From Nonomuraea soli (GTDB lineage Bacteria; Actinomycetota; Actinomycetes; Streptosporangiales; Streptosporangiaceae), in assembly GCF_013761175.1 (NCBI RefSeq), contig NZ_JACDUR010000005.1, positions 840,970 to 904,969 on the forward strand: a stretch of 64,000 nt of DNA, in the 5' to 3' direction. The position numbers and the translations under genes are program-made. Below, piece by piece: positions 25,689 through 33,913 of this stretch. The notes under the pieces were generated by a model. It saw only the letters and a program-made list of their open reading frames with translations. It ran no database searches and had not been told where the DNA came from. Position 1 is the first letter of the stretch; each line of letters begins with the position of its first letter.

Positions 25689-27404
25689 TCAGCTTCCTCC
25701 CCCAACGCGGCGCAGCCGCAGCAGGCCGCCCATCGGCACCGACACCGTGGCGGGCAGGCTCACCTTCGCCTCCTGGACCACCCGGCCCCGGCAGTCGTGG
25801 ACGACCGCCTCGGCCTCGGCCTCGCCGTACACCGTGACCCTGGGGTCGGTGTCGGCGTTGGCCACCAGCACCTCGCTCCAGTCTCCTGACGGCAGGTCGA
25901 CGGGCAGCGCGGCGTAGCGCGCGACGACCACGGTGTGCTCATCGTAGGCCCGCACCAGGGGGTAGCCGTGCTCGGGCTGCTCGGGCCGGAAGGCGCCCAG
26001 TTGCAGGGTGCGCAGGTGCTCGCGGCTGATCCCGAGCCAGAAGCCGACCGCGTCGAGCTGGTCCTGGCGCTGCGTGGTCAGGTCGACCGAGATCTGCGGC
26101 ACCGAGAAGAGCGCGTTGATCAGGTGCACCGCGACCTGCTCGGCGCTCTCGTCCGGATGCCACATGATCATGTCGGCGTGCACGGCCTGAGGACCGGCGA
26201 TCAGGCGCAGGTCGACCGTGCGCTGCCGGTTCTCCTGCGAGCTCAGCGGGCAGTCGGCCGCGCGGACCATGTTCCCGAAGCGCCACAACCCCGGGCTGGT
26301 GTACGGCTGGCGGTACTCGATGAGCAGCTCCGGCTGGGCCCCGCGCAGCCGTACGTCGAGCTCGTCGAGCAGCAGCCGCACGCCCTCGTCGACGCTCGCG
26401 CAGTCGGCGCCCTCGGAAGGCGCCGGGTCGCCGCCCGGCGTCGCGAAGCGGTCCACGAAGTCGACCTTCAGCCCGTCCATGCCCCACTCCTCGACCGCGC
26501 GGGCCAGCCGGTCGGTCAGGAAGGCGCGCACGTCGGGGTGGCGCGGGTCGAGCACCGCGGCGTCCATCAGATCGAGGTAGCGCAGCGTCTTGCCCGCGAA
26601 CCGTTCGAAGGCCTCGTTGTCCTTGCCGACGAACGGGATGGCGTACCACAACATGTAGGCCAGGCCGAGCTCGTGCACGCGGGCGACGTGCGCCGCCGGG
26701 TCGGGGAAGGCGACCGGGTTGGGCGCCCAGTCGCCGCAGAAGGCGTAGCCGCGCGCCCGGTCGGCGGTCTGCCAGCCGTCGTCGACGATGATCGTGGCGC
26801 AGCCCAGCCCGGCCGCCAGCCTCGCCTGCCGCTCCACACCTTCCTCGTCGAGCTCCTGGTGCATGCTGTACCAGGTCGAATAGACCGGCAGCCTGGCCCG
26901 GTACGGCGTGGCGGGCGGCTCCTGCGCCGCGGCCCACCAACCCGCCACGTCGTCCAGCACCTCGGCGAAGTGGCGGCCCGACAGGTCCAGCAGGATGGTC
27001 AGGCCCTCGCCCTGCGCGGTGAAGGCGAACTCCCCGGTCTCCTCCACCAGCCCGCCGGTGATGCCGGTCGGGCCGTGCACGTCGGCGAGCGCCACCGTGC
27101 AGACGTTGGCGCCCTTCGCGCCGACCAGCGAGGCGACGGGCGAGCCCGAGGTCAGCCGGGAGGCGCGCGGGCCGGTCCAGATGGGCGGGATCCAGCGGGT
27201 GCCGCTGTTCGGGGTCCAGTAGGCGGCGGCCGAGACGCAGGGGACGCGCCACTGGGCCGCCCCCGCGCCGGGGGCCTCCACCAGCCAGACGTCCCCGCCC
27301 AGCGGGGTCACCATGGCCGCCGTGCCGTTGTCGAGCGAGAGCGCCACGTCGCCGACAGGCACCGTGACCACCTCGGGCAGGGCATGGGGCTGCCAGATCT
27401 GCAT
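25689..27404 (-). CDS. alpha-galactosidase-like glycoside hydrolase (clan GH-D, GH36 type)
   Basis: The 571-residue protein has a N-terminal beta-sandwich and a TIM barrel of GH36 type. 'ATIIVDDGWQ' is the early barrel motif, 'MDGLKVDFVDRF' carries the probable nucleophile Asp (K-x-D), and 'NMVRAADCPL' probably supplies the acid/base Asp. No signal peptide is present, so it would act on imported sugar. Substrate specificity beyond alpha-galactoside or related alpha-glycoside is open. ATG 27404 has AAAGGA upstream, and the gap to the permease stop is 2 bp. The longer frame to 27605 is rejected as overlap. Confidence 0.85.
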   Translation of the reverse strand: MQIWQPHALPEVVTVPVGDVALSLDNGTAAMVTPLGGDVWLVEAPGAGAAQWRVPCVSAAAYWTPNSGTRWIPPIWTGPRASRLTSGSPVASLVGAKGANVCTVALADVHGPTGITGGLVEETGEFAFTAQGEGLTILLDLSGRHFAEVLDDVAGWWAAAQEPPATPYRARLPVYSTWYSMHQELDEEGVERQARLAAGLGCATIIVDDGWQTADRARGYAFCGDWAPNPVAFPDPAAHVARVHELGLAYMLWYAIPFVGKDNEAFERFAGKTLRYLDLMDAAVLDPRHPDVRAFLTDRLARAVEEWGMDGLKVDFVDRFATPGGDPAPSEGADCASVDEGVRLLLDELDVRLRGAQPELLIEYRQPYTSPGLWRFGNMVRAADCPLSSQENRQRTVDLRLIAGPQAVHADMIMWHPDESAEQVAVHLINALFSVPQISVDLTTQRQDQLDAVGFWLGISREHLRTLQLGAFRPEQPEHGYPLVRAYDEHTVVVARYAALPVDLPSGDWSEVLVANADTDPRVTVYGEAEAEAVVHDCRGRVVQEAKVSLPATVSVPMGGLLRLRRVGGGS

Positions 27405-27406
27405 GT

Positions 27407-28228
27407 CTATCCTTTCGTGGCCCCGGCCAGCAGGCCGGAGATGAACTGCTTCTGCAGGATGAGGAAGAGGGCCATCATCGGCAGCGCGGAAAGGGCGGTG
27501 CCGACCATGACCTGACCGAAGTCGGTCCTGGTCGTGGCCTGGAGGGAGGCCAGGGCGACGGGCAGGGTGTGCATCTCGGGGGTGCGCAGGGCGATCAGCG
27601 GCCACAGGAAGTCGTTCCAGGCGCCCAGGAAGAGGAAGACCGCCAGCGCGGCCAGCACCGGGCGCATGACCGGCACCACGACCTGCACCAGCACCCGCAG
27701 CTCGCCGGCGCCGTCGACGCGTGCCGCGTCGAGCAGGTCGTCGGGTACGGCCAGCAGCGACTGACGCATGAGGAAGATGCCGAACGGCACCGACAGGCTG
27801 GGCAGGATCAGCGCGGGAAAGCTGTCGATCAGCCCGATGTCGTTCATCATCTCGAAGATGGGGATGATGGTGACGCCGCCCGGGATGACCAGCGTCGACA
27901 GCAGCAGGACGAAGAAGGCGTCACGGCCCTTGAAGGTGAACTTGGCGAAGGCGTAGCCGGCCAGCAGTGACACGACCAGGGCGCCCGCCGTCTGCACGAC
28001 GGCCACGAACAGCGTGTTGCCCAGGACGTTCAGCAGGCCGATCGACTCCTCCAGCTTCCTGGTGTTCTCCAGCAGCTGGTCACCGGGGTAGAACTTGGGC
28101 GGGTAGGAGAAGATCTCGGAGTTGGCGTGGGTGGCCGCCATGGCCAGCCAGTAGAAGGGGCCCACGGACAGCCCGAAGACCGCCGCCAGCACGATCGTCA
28201 GCGGCCAGCCCCTGATCAGCCTGGTCAT
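27407..28228 (-). CDS. sugar ABC transporter permease (MalG/UgpE type)
   Basis: The 273-residue membrane protein has six membrane segments and the EAA loop 'LLDAARVDGAGELRVLVQVV' that docks the ATPase. 'GYAFAKFTFKGRD' is typical of the MalG branch. Start ATG 28228 lies in an ATGA overlap with the upstream permease gene, although the open frame extends to 28891 by chance. No ATPase gene is in the operon, so a shared MsiK-like ATPase elsewhere in the genome must energise it, as known in streptomycetes. Confidence 0.93.
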   Translation of the reverse strand: MTRLIRGWPLTIVLAAVFGLSVGPFYWLAMAATHANSEIFSYPPKFYPGDQLLENTRKLEESIGLLNVLGNTLFVAVVQTAGALVVSLLAGYAFAKFTFKGRDAFFVLLLSTLVIPGGVTIIPIFEMMNDIGLIDSFPALILPSLSVPFGIFLMRQSLLAVPDDLLDAARVDGAGELRVLVQVVVPVMRPVLAALAVFLFLGAWNDFLWPLIALRTPEMHTLPVALASLQATTRTDFGQVMVGTALSALPMMALFLILQKQFISGLLAGATKG

Positions 28229-29082
28229 TTGCGACCTCCGGTGAGCTTGATCTGCAGCAGCCCGAATCCCGCGACGATGAGGGTCAGCGCGTAGGCGATG
28301 GCCGCCGCGTAGCCGAAGTCGAAGTAGCGGAAGCCGTTCTGGTACAGGTAGAGCGAGATCGTCAGCGTGGTGTTGTCGGGCCCGCCGCCGGTGAGCACGA
28401 ACGGCTCGTCGAACAGCTGGAGCGTGCCGATCGTCGACAACACGATCGTGAGCAGCAGGATCGGGCGCAGTTGCGGCACGGTGATCGACCAGAAGCGGCG
28501 GATCGACCCCGCGCCGTCGACCATCGACGCCTCGTAGAGCTCCTTGGGGATGCTCTGCAGTCCTGCCAGGTAGATGACGGCGTTGTAGCCGGTGTAGTGC
28601 CAGGTCAGGGCGATCACGATGGCGATGCGGGCCCAGAAGGGGCTGCCCAGCCAGTCGATAGGGTCGACTCCGAGGAAGCCGAGCATCCAGTTGAGCAGCC
28701 CGGACTCCTTGCTGAGGATCACCGAGAACATCACGCCGTAGGCGACCAGGCCGGTCAGCGAAGGCATGAACACGCCGAGCCGCCAGGTGGCGCGCAGCCG
28801 TACGAACGGCGAGTTGAGGCCCAGCGCCAGCACCAGTGCGAGCAGGAGCATGATCGGCACCTGGACCACGAGGATCAGCCCGGTGTTCCACAACGAGGTC
28901 CAGAAGAGCGGATCGTTGACCAGGCGCACGTAGTTGTCCAGGCCCACGAAGCTCCTGGCCGCCCCCGCGCCGGTGGTGAGGCTGATGTAGGCGGCGGCCA
29001 GGATCGGGTAGGCCTTGAAGACGAGGAAGCCCGCGAGCGCCGGCAGGATCAGTACATAGGGGACGTTGCGCCGGGTGATCAT
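28225..29082 (-). CDS. sugar ABC transporter permease (MalF/UgpA type)
   Basis: The 285-residue partner permease has six membrane segments and the EAA loop 'LYEASMVDGAGSIRRFWSIT'. 'FDEPFVLTGGGP' near the end is characteristic of the carbohydrate-uptake-1 family. The ATG at 29082 overlaps the binding-protein stop in an ATGA. The frame runs open to 30417 but that region is the binding-protein gene. Confidence 0.94.
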   Translation of the reverse strand: MITRRNVPYVLILPALAGFLVFKAYPILAAAYISLTTGAGAARSFVGLDNYVRLVNDPLFWTSLWNTGLILVVQVPIMLLLALVLALGLNSPFVRLRATWRLGVFMPSLTGLVAYGVMFSVILSKESGLLNWMLGFLGVDPIDWLGSPFWARIAIVIALTWHYTGYNAVIYLAGLQSIPKELYEASMVDGAGSIRRFWSITVPQLRPILLLTIVLSTIGTLQLFDEPFVLTGGGPDNTTLTISLYLYQNGFRYFDFGYAAAIAYALTLIVAGFGLLQIKLTGGRK

Positions 29083-30383
29083 CCGGAGGCGAGCTTCCGG
29101 TTGGTCTGCTGGGCCAGCAGCTCGGCGGCCTGGGTCAGCGCGGCGGCGGGGTCGGCGCCCTTGGTGAGCACCTGCGTCTGGGCGTCGCTGGCGATCTTCA
29201 GGGCGCGGGCGTAGTCGCTGGAGTAGTAGGTGGCGTCGGCGCCCTCGGCCAGGGAGTCGGTGAAGGTCTTCAGCGCGGGCTGGCCGCCGTAGTAGTCGTC
29301 GGGCCGGTCGAAGATCGGGTCGGTGTAGGCGGCCGACAGCGCGGGGAAGACGCCGCCCTCCTTGAAGATCTTGTTGATCACCTCGGGGCGGGTCAGCGCG
29401 TACTCCACGAACGCGTAGGCCTCCTTGCGGTGAGGGCTGTTGCCCGAGACCGACAGGTAGGTGGAGTTGACGATCGCGGCGCGCTTGCCCCCCGAGCTGA
29501 TCGCGGGCGGCTGCATGGAGCGCCACAGGCCCTTCTGCTCGGGGCGCATCTCGGGGATGTAGCTGACCGCCCAGGCCGGCCAGGGCAGGACGGCGAGCTT
29601 GCCGTTGCTGACGAGCTGCTTGAAGGTGCCCTCGCCGGAGATGTCGGCCAGGATGCCGGCGTCGTTCATGCGCTTGAGCAGGGTCATCGCCCGCACCGCC
29701 GCGTCGCCGCCGAGGGTGACCTCGCCCTGCTGGTTGAAGTAGAAGGCGCCCTGCTGCTGCAGGAGCATCTGGTAGAAGTCCATGTCGGCGCCCCCGGCGG
29801 CCGGCTTGTTGACCCCGACCAGGTAGGCGCCGGTCGCCTCCTTGATCTTCTTGCCCGCCTCGATCGCCTCGTCCCAGGTGGTGACCGTGGCGGGGTCGAC
29901 GCCGGCCTTCTCGAAGAGGTCCTGGCGGTAGAAGACGCCCGCCGGGTTGACCTCCCACGGCAGCGCGTAGACGCCGCCGTCCTTGCCGAGGACCGTGGGC
30001 CACAGGCCCTTGGCGAAGGCGTCCTTGTGCTTGTCGGCGCCGAATTCGCGCAGGTCTGCCAGGCCGCCGGGGAACTTCTCGGTGTAGCCGGGCAGGTAGT
30101 CGACGCCGATGTGCAGCACGTCGCCCAGGCCCTTGCCGCCCGCGGCCATGCCGATGGTGATCTTCTCCCAGATGGCCGGGTTGCCGACCGCCTGCACGTC
30201 GACCTTGATGCTGGGGTTGGCCTTCTCGAAGTCCCTGGCCACAGCGGCCAGACCTGCCGACGCGGGCTTCCAGGTCCATACGGTGATCTTCACCGGACCG
30301 GCCTGCGCCTCGGGCTGGGCGCCGCCGCAGGCGGTGATCGGGAGGAGGAGCAGCAGGGCGAGCGCCCCACGACGGTTGATCAT
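29079..30383 (-). CDS. sugar ABC transporter substrate-binding lipoprotein
   Basis: The 434-residue protein has a signal peptide with lipobox 'ITAC' (Cys19) and the family-1 binding-protein fold: 'ITVWTWKPASAGLAAVARDFEKAN' region, 'YALPWEVNPAGVFYRQDLFEKAG' region and 'TWDEAIEAGKKI'. It would capture an oligosaccharide or glycoside outside the cell. This is the first gene of the six-gene operon, with AAGGAG well placed before the ATG at 30383 and LacI-type operators just upstream. Confidence 0.95.
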   Translation of the reverse strand: MINRRGALALLLLLPITACGGAQPEAQAGPVKITVWTWKPASAGLAAVARDFEKANPSIKVDVQAVGNPAIWEKITIGMAAGGKGLGDVLHIGVDYLPGYTEKFPGGLADLREFGADKHKDAFAKGLWPTVLGKDGGVYALPWEVNPAGVFYRQDLFEKAGVDPATVTTWDEAIEAGKKIKEATGAYLVGVNKPAAGGADMDFYQMLLQQQGAFYFNQQGEVTLGGDAAVRAMTLLKRMNDAGILADISGEGTFKQLVSNGKLAVLPWPAWAVSYIPEMRPEQKGLWRSMQPPAISSGGKRAAIVNSTYLSVSGNSPHRKEAYAFVEYALTRPEVINKIFKEGGVFPALSAAYTDPIFDRPDDYYGGQPALKTFTDSLAEGADATYYSSDYARALKIASDAQTQVLTKGADPAAALTQAAELLAQQTNRKLASG

Positions 30384-30404
30384 GGCCGACTCCTTGACGG
30401 GGGG

Positions 30405-30464
30405 TTTGAACGTTCAAACGTTCATTTGAACGTTCATATTGGCGGCCAGTAACATGTCACACAA
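30405..30464 (-). promoter_or_regulatory. promoter and tandem LacI-type operators of the sugar operon
   Basis: Two TGAACGTTCA palindromes (30407-30416 and 30427-30436) are centred 20 bp apart; the first extends to a 14-bp perfect palindrome TTTGAACGTTCAAA (30405-30418). The intervening bases also form a palindrome, AACGTTCA-tt-TGAACGTT. On the minus strand a -35 TTGTGT (30464-30459), a 17-nt spacer and a -10 CAATAT (30441-30436) lie just upstream, so a bound repressor would cover the start point. The central CG and symmetric arms are typical of LacI-family sites. Confidence 0.85.
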
Positions 30465-30481
30465 GACACGGTTGGATAACG

Positions 30482-31396
30482 TCAGGCGGTGAACCCGTCG
30501 TAGAGGGACCTGGGGGTGTCGCTGGCGGCGTTGTGGCGCCTGACCCACTCCCAGGACTCGTGCGTCAGACCCACCTCCCAGGCCTCGGGGATGCGATGCG
30601 ACGATCTGGCCGCCGCCCCGGACTCGGCGCCATGCGGGAGGCACCGGGCATCCAGCCGGGCGAACCCGCGCTGCACGTCGAGCTCCGACCGCAACCGCGC
30701 GTTGGCCTCGTCGGCGGACCTCAGCCTGCTCTCCAGCAGCCGCATCCGCCCTTCGGCCTCCGCCGCACGCGCCTCCGCCTCGGCCAGCCGTTCGCCCATC
30801 CCGAGAGAGGCCGCACGTACGGCTGCCGCCTCCCGCGCCCGCCTTCTCAGCGAGGCCAGTTCCGCCTCCAGCTCGGCCACCCACTCCCGGCAACCCGCCC
30901 TGGCCGCCTGGACCCGCTCCATCTGGCACCGCACGTCGCGGACTCCGGCCTCGGCTCGCTCCATCTGACCTCGTACGTCGCCGACCCCCGCCTCGGACCC
31001 CTCCGCCTCACCCGCCCGCGCCTGGTCCTCCACACCGCCCCCTACGGCGAGCAACTCGCGCTTGACCAGGTCGTCGTGCAACAGATCGAGCTGCGCCTGG
31101 AGGGCCGCCAGTCGACCCTCCGCCGCCCTGAGCCGGTCGGCGGCGACCAGGACCGCGTAGGCATGCCTGTCACGTGCCTGCAGGGCCTGACGATGCAGGG
31201 GACGCAGATCGCGACCGTCGGGGAGGCAGTCGAGAAACTCCTCCGGTGGGTGCCGCTCGCCGTTGAGATAGCGGGAGATCAGCGTCTCGTCCCAGTGGGT
31301 CTGCGCGTGGGGGTGCCGGCGGTTGAATCGGGCGCGTATCGCCACGACGAAGGCGGCGACGCGCGGATCGAAATCATCGGGAAGCTCTTGAGCCAC
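30482..31396 (-). CDS. HTH and coiled-coil protein of unknown function
   Basis: The protein has about 304 residues. The N-terminal 60 residues resemble an XRE-like actinomycete domain ('AIRARFNRRHP', 'WDETLISRYLNGERHPPEEFL'). A long coiled coil runs from about residue 80 to 235, rich in Arg/Glu/Ala with an internal near repeat ('DVRGQMERAEAGV' and 'DVRCQMERVQAA'). The C-terminal segment contains 'HESWEWVRRHN'. The GTG at 31396 is preferred to the ATG at 31429 because GGAGAGGA precedes it by a good distance. No partner gene is apparent. Confidence 0.6.
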   Translation of the reverse strand: MAQELPDDFDPRVAAFVVAIRARFNRRHPHAQTHWDETLISRYLNGERHPPEEFLDCLPDGRDLRPLHRQALQARDRHAYAVLVAADRLRAAEGRLAALQAQLDLLHDDLVKRELLAVGGGVEDQARAGEAEGSEAGVGDVRGQMERAEAGVRDVRCQMERVQAARAGCREWVAELEAELASLRRRAREAAAVRAASLGMGERLAEAEARAAEAEGRMRLLESRLRSADEANARLRSELDVQRGFARLDARCLPHGAESGAAARSSHRIPEAWEVGLTHESWEWVRRHNAASDTPRSLYDGFTA

Positions 31397-31509
31397 TTTC
31401 AGTCCTCTCCGTTGAGGCCTTAGGGACATGGTGGCTCATGAGAGGCGCCTGCGGGTTGCCGAACGGGCGCAACCTCATTGCGAGGCGCTCCCCGAGAGAC
31501 AGGACCGAG

Positions 31510-31570
31510 TTGACTAACCGGGTGGTTATCCATAGTTTTTGGCGCATCGGATATTTGGATAACCAGTTAG
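31510..31570 (+). promoter_or_regulatory. promoter with two TetR-type palindromes before the aldehyde dehydrogenase gene
   Basis: TTGACT (31510-31515), 17 nt and TAGTTT (31533-31538) form a convincing promoter. The spacer contains CTAACC-GGGT-GGTTA (31514-31528), and a second site ATAACCAGTTAG lies at 31559-31570. Both resemble the perfect palindrome CTAACCGGTTAG found before the neighbouring tetR gene. Confidence 0.75.
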
Positions 31571-31582
31571 TTAGGACCTGTG

Positions 31583-33052
31583 ATGGCCGACCGTTTGTTC
31601 ATCGACGACCAGTGGGTGCCGGCCCAGGAGACGATGCCCGTCATCAACCCCGCGACCGGCCGGCCCTTCGACACCGCCCCGTCAGCCTCACGGAGCGACG
31701 CAGCAAGAGCGGTGGCCGCCGCTCGCCAGGCCTTCGACCATGGCTCGTGGGCGCACACCACTCCCCGCCACCGCGCGGATCTGCTTCGCCGCCTGGGCCA
31801 GGCCATGCACAAGCGCCGGGAGGAACTGGTCGAGCTGGTCGTGCGCGAAAGCGGCTTCCCACGGCCCCTGGCCGAGGCCGTCCACGTGCAGAGCGCGATC
31901 GACTTCCTGTACGACGTGGCCGACCGGCTGTTGCCCTCGATGGCCTTCACCACGCCACTCAACCCGCACGCGGCCCCATCGATGACCGGGCAGATGCAGA
32001 CCACTCAGGGCGTGGTAACCAGGGAGGCGGCCGGAGTGGCGGCGCTGCTCACGCCGTTCAACGCCGCGATCCCGTTGACCGTGCACAAACTCGCCTCGGC
32101 GCTGGCCGCCGGATGCACCACCGTGATCAAGCCGTCCCCGCACACGAGCCTGCAGGTTCTGCTGCTCGCCGAACTCGTCCAGGAGGCCGGATTCCCGCCC
32201 GGCGTGGTCAACATCATTACCGGCGACGTGGCCGCAGGGGTGGAGCTGACCAGCAACCCCGGCGTCGACATCGTCAGCTTCACCGGCTCCGACGCGGTCG
32301 GCCGCACCATCGCGGCGCAAGCCTCGGCCACCTTCAAGAAGGTGATCCTGGAACTCGGCGGCAAGTCCGCAAACATCATCTTCGCCGACGCCGACCTGGA
32401 CCGGGCGGCGCTGGAGGTAGTGGGTAACACCGTCACCAACGCGGGACAGGGCTGCCTGCTGCTGACGCGGACCCTGGTGGACGCACGCGTGCACGACGAA
32501 CTGGTCGCGAAGGTGATCCCGATGCTGGCCGCCGTCACCATCGGTGACCCGGCGGACCCGGCGACGGCGATGGGTCCGCTCATCAGCGCCGCCGAGCGCG
32601 ACCGTGTCGAGGCGATGATCCGCCGAGGCCAGGCCGAAGGCGCCGTCCTCGCCCATGGCGGCAACCGCCCGCACGGCCTCGGCCCGGGCTTCTACCTGGA
32701 GCCGACCCTGTTCACCGGTGTCAAGAACTCCATGTCCATCGCCCAGCGGGAGTTCTTCGGCCCCGTCAACGTGGTCATTCCCTTCTCCGGCGAAGACGAG
32801 GCCATACAGATCGCCAACGACAGCGACTACGGCCTCAACGCCGGCGTCTTCACCCGCGACTTCGCGCGCGCCCACGCCGTCGCCCGCCGGATTCGCAGCG
32901 GCACCGTCAACATCAACGCCTCCTGGGGAATCAACCCCGACGCGCCCTTCGGCGGGCTCAAGCACAGTGGCCTCGGCCGCGAAGGCGGCGCCTACGGCAT
33001 CGCCGAGTTCCTGGAGCACAAGTACATCTCCTGGCCGGTCGGCGTCATCTAA
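31583..33052 (+). CDS. NAD(P)-dependent aldehyde dehydrogenase
   Basis: The 489-residue enzyme of the ALDH superfamily oxidises aldehydes to acids. 'FTGSDAVGRTI' and 'LELGGKSANIIF' (catalytic Glu) are present, and the catalytic cysteine stands in 'NAGQGCLLLTRTLV'. 'FGPVNVVIPFSGEDEAI' and the C-terminal 'FGGLKHSGLGREGG' are also typical. The specific aldehyde is not known. The ATG at 31583 is used; a GTG one codon earlier is possible. The gene is flanked by related palindromes and followed by a TetR gene in the same direction, suggesting a substrate-inducible unit. Confidence 0.92.
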   Translation: MADRLFIDDQWVPAQETMPVINPATGRPFDTAPSASRSDAARAVAAARQAFDHGSWAHTTPRHRADLLRRLGQAMHKRREELVELVVRESGFPRPLAEAVHVQSAIDFLYDVADRLLPSMAFTTPLNPHAAPSMTGQMQTTQGVVTREAAGVAALLTPFNAAIPLTVHKLASALAAGCTTVIKPSPHTSLQVLLLAELVQEAGFPPGVVNIITGDVAAGVELTSNPGVDIVSFTGSDAVGRTIAAQASATFKKVILELGGKSANIIFADADLDRAALEVVGNTVTNAGQGCLLLTRTLVDARVHDELVAKVIPMLAAVTIGDPADPATAMGPLISAAERDRVEAMIRRGQAEGAVLAHGGNRPHGLGPGFYLEPTLFTGVKNSMSIAQREFFGPVNVVIPFSGEDEAIQIANDSDYGLNAGVFTRDFARAHAVARRIRSGTVNINASWGINPDAPFGGLKHSGLGREGGAYGIAEFLEHKYISWPVGVI

Positions 33053-33060
33053 CCGGTTAG
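33049..33060. promoter_or_regulatory. 12-bp palindrome CTAACCGGTTAG before the tetR gene
   Basis: The perfect palindrome contains the TAA stop of the aldehyde dehydrogenase gene and lies 20 bp before the tetR ATG. It matches the two sites before the aldehyde dehydrogenase gene in 10 or more positions of its core, so one regulator probably binds all three. Confidence 0.75.
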
Positions 33061-33080
33061 TCACTGTCACACTAGAGGCC

Positions 33081-33644
33081 ATGTCACGCGCCGAAGCCAC
33101 CAAGAGCCGCATCCTCCAGGCCGCCACGGCGGAGTTCGCCGCCTACGGCTTCGCCGGTGCCCGGGTGGACCGCATCGCCAAGGCGGCTTCGGTGAACAAG
33201 AACCTCATCTACGTCTACTTCACGAGCAAGGACACCCTGTTCGAGACGGTCTTCGACGCCGAGGTCGCCAGAGGCCTGGATGCCGTCCCGTTCACGGTCG
33301 ATGACCTGCCCGGCTACGCCAGGCGTGTCCACGAGCACTGCCGTCGGCACCCCTCGGTCATCCGGCTGGTCGCCTGGCACCGGCTGGAACGAGCAGACCG
33401 GCCCGACCTCACCGCGGCCTCGCCCTCCCACGCCGCCAAGCTGAGCGCGATCGAGACCGCCCAGCGCGAAGGACGCCTCAGCGACACCTTCAGCCCGGAC
33501 ATCCTCCTGGCACTCATCGTCGCCCTGGCCACCTCCGACGGCCCCGTCGCAGCCGCCCCCCTTCCCCACCGCCCCGGCCACACCGAGGAGATCAGCGAGG
33601 CGATCGCCGAGGCGGTACGCAAACTCACCACCGGCCACCCGTGA
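33081..33644 (+). CDS. TetR-family transcriptional regulator
   Basis: The 187-residue protein has a TetR HTH ('FAGARVDRIAKAASVNKNLIYVYFTSKDTL' region, about residues 25-54) and an alpha-helical ligand domain. It likely represses itself and the upstream aldehyde dehydrogenase gene through the CTAACCGGTTAG-type sites. The frame is open far upstream, but the ATG at 33081 gives the normal N terminus and has AGAGG before it; a -10-like CACACT lies 7 nt upstream. Confidence 0.9.
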   Translation: MSRAEATKSRILQAATAEFAAYGFAGARVDRIAKAASVNKNLIYVYFTSKDTLFETVFDAEVARGLDAVPFTVDDLPGYARRVHEHCRRHPSVIRLVAWHRLERADRPDLTAASPSHAAKLSAIETAQREGRLSDTFSPDILLALIVALATSDGPVAAAPLPHRPGHTEEISEAIAEAVRKLTTGHP

Positions 33645-33913
33645 CGCCAGAACTCCGTCCGAACATGGCAGGAGTGGGGCCTGTTGTGGTCCGTTGACAG
33701 GTGACGCGCCAGAAGCAAGGTGATCCGGCCCCAGGTCTCGGCGACGGTCACCGCCGACCCGCACCGCCTATCGCACCCGGGCGCGGAGGGGACGCGCAGC
33801 AAGGCCCAGCGCGCCACCGATCGCCGGAGCAGTCGTTCACCGACAGGACATGCCTGCGCCCGGAGAGCCTCTGGCCTCTCGGACTCCGCACGCAGGGAGG
33901 AGCCGCTGAGCCG
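33645..33913. other. intergenic stretch without a recognisable gene
   Basis: This 269-bp gap between the tetR gene and the end of mnmA has several open frames, but none with a believable start, ribosome binding site or recognisable domain. No strong hairpin was noticed. It may hold the boundary between the accessory block and the mnmA-desulfurase core. Confidence 0.5.

Noticed and set aside
28225..30417. 730-residue permease fusion and 494-residue second permease fusion
   Set aside because: The N-terminal extensions are out-of-frame readings of the binding-protein and first permease genes; the ATGA overlaps mark the true starts.
33645..33913. Possible remnant gene between tetR and mnmA
   Set aside because: Several short frames exist on both strands, but none has a recognisable motif or initiation signal, so it is listed only as an intergenic stretch.
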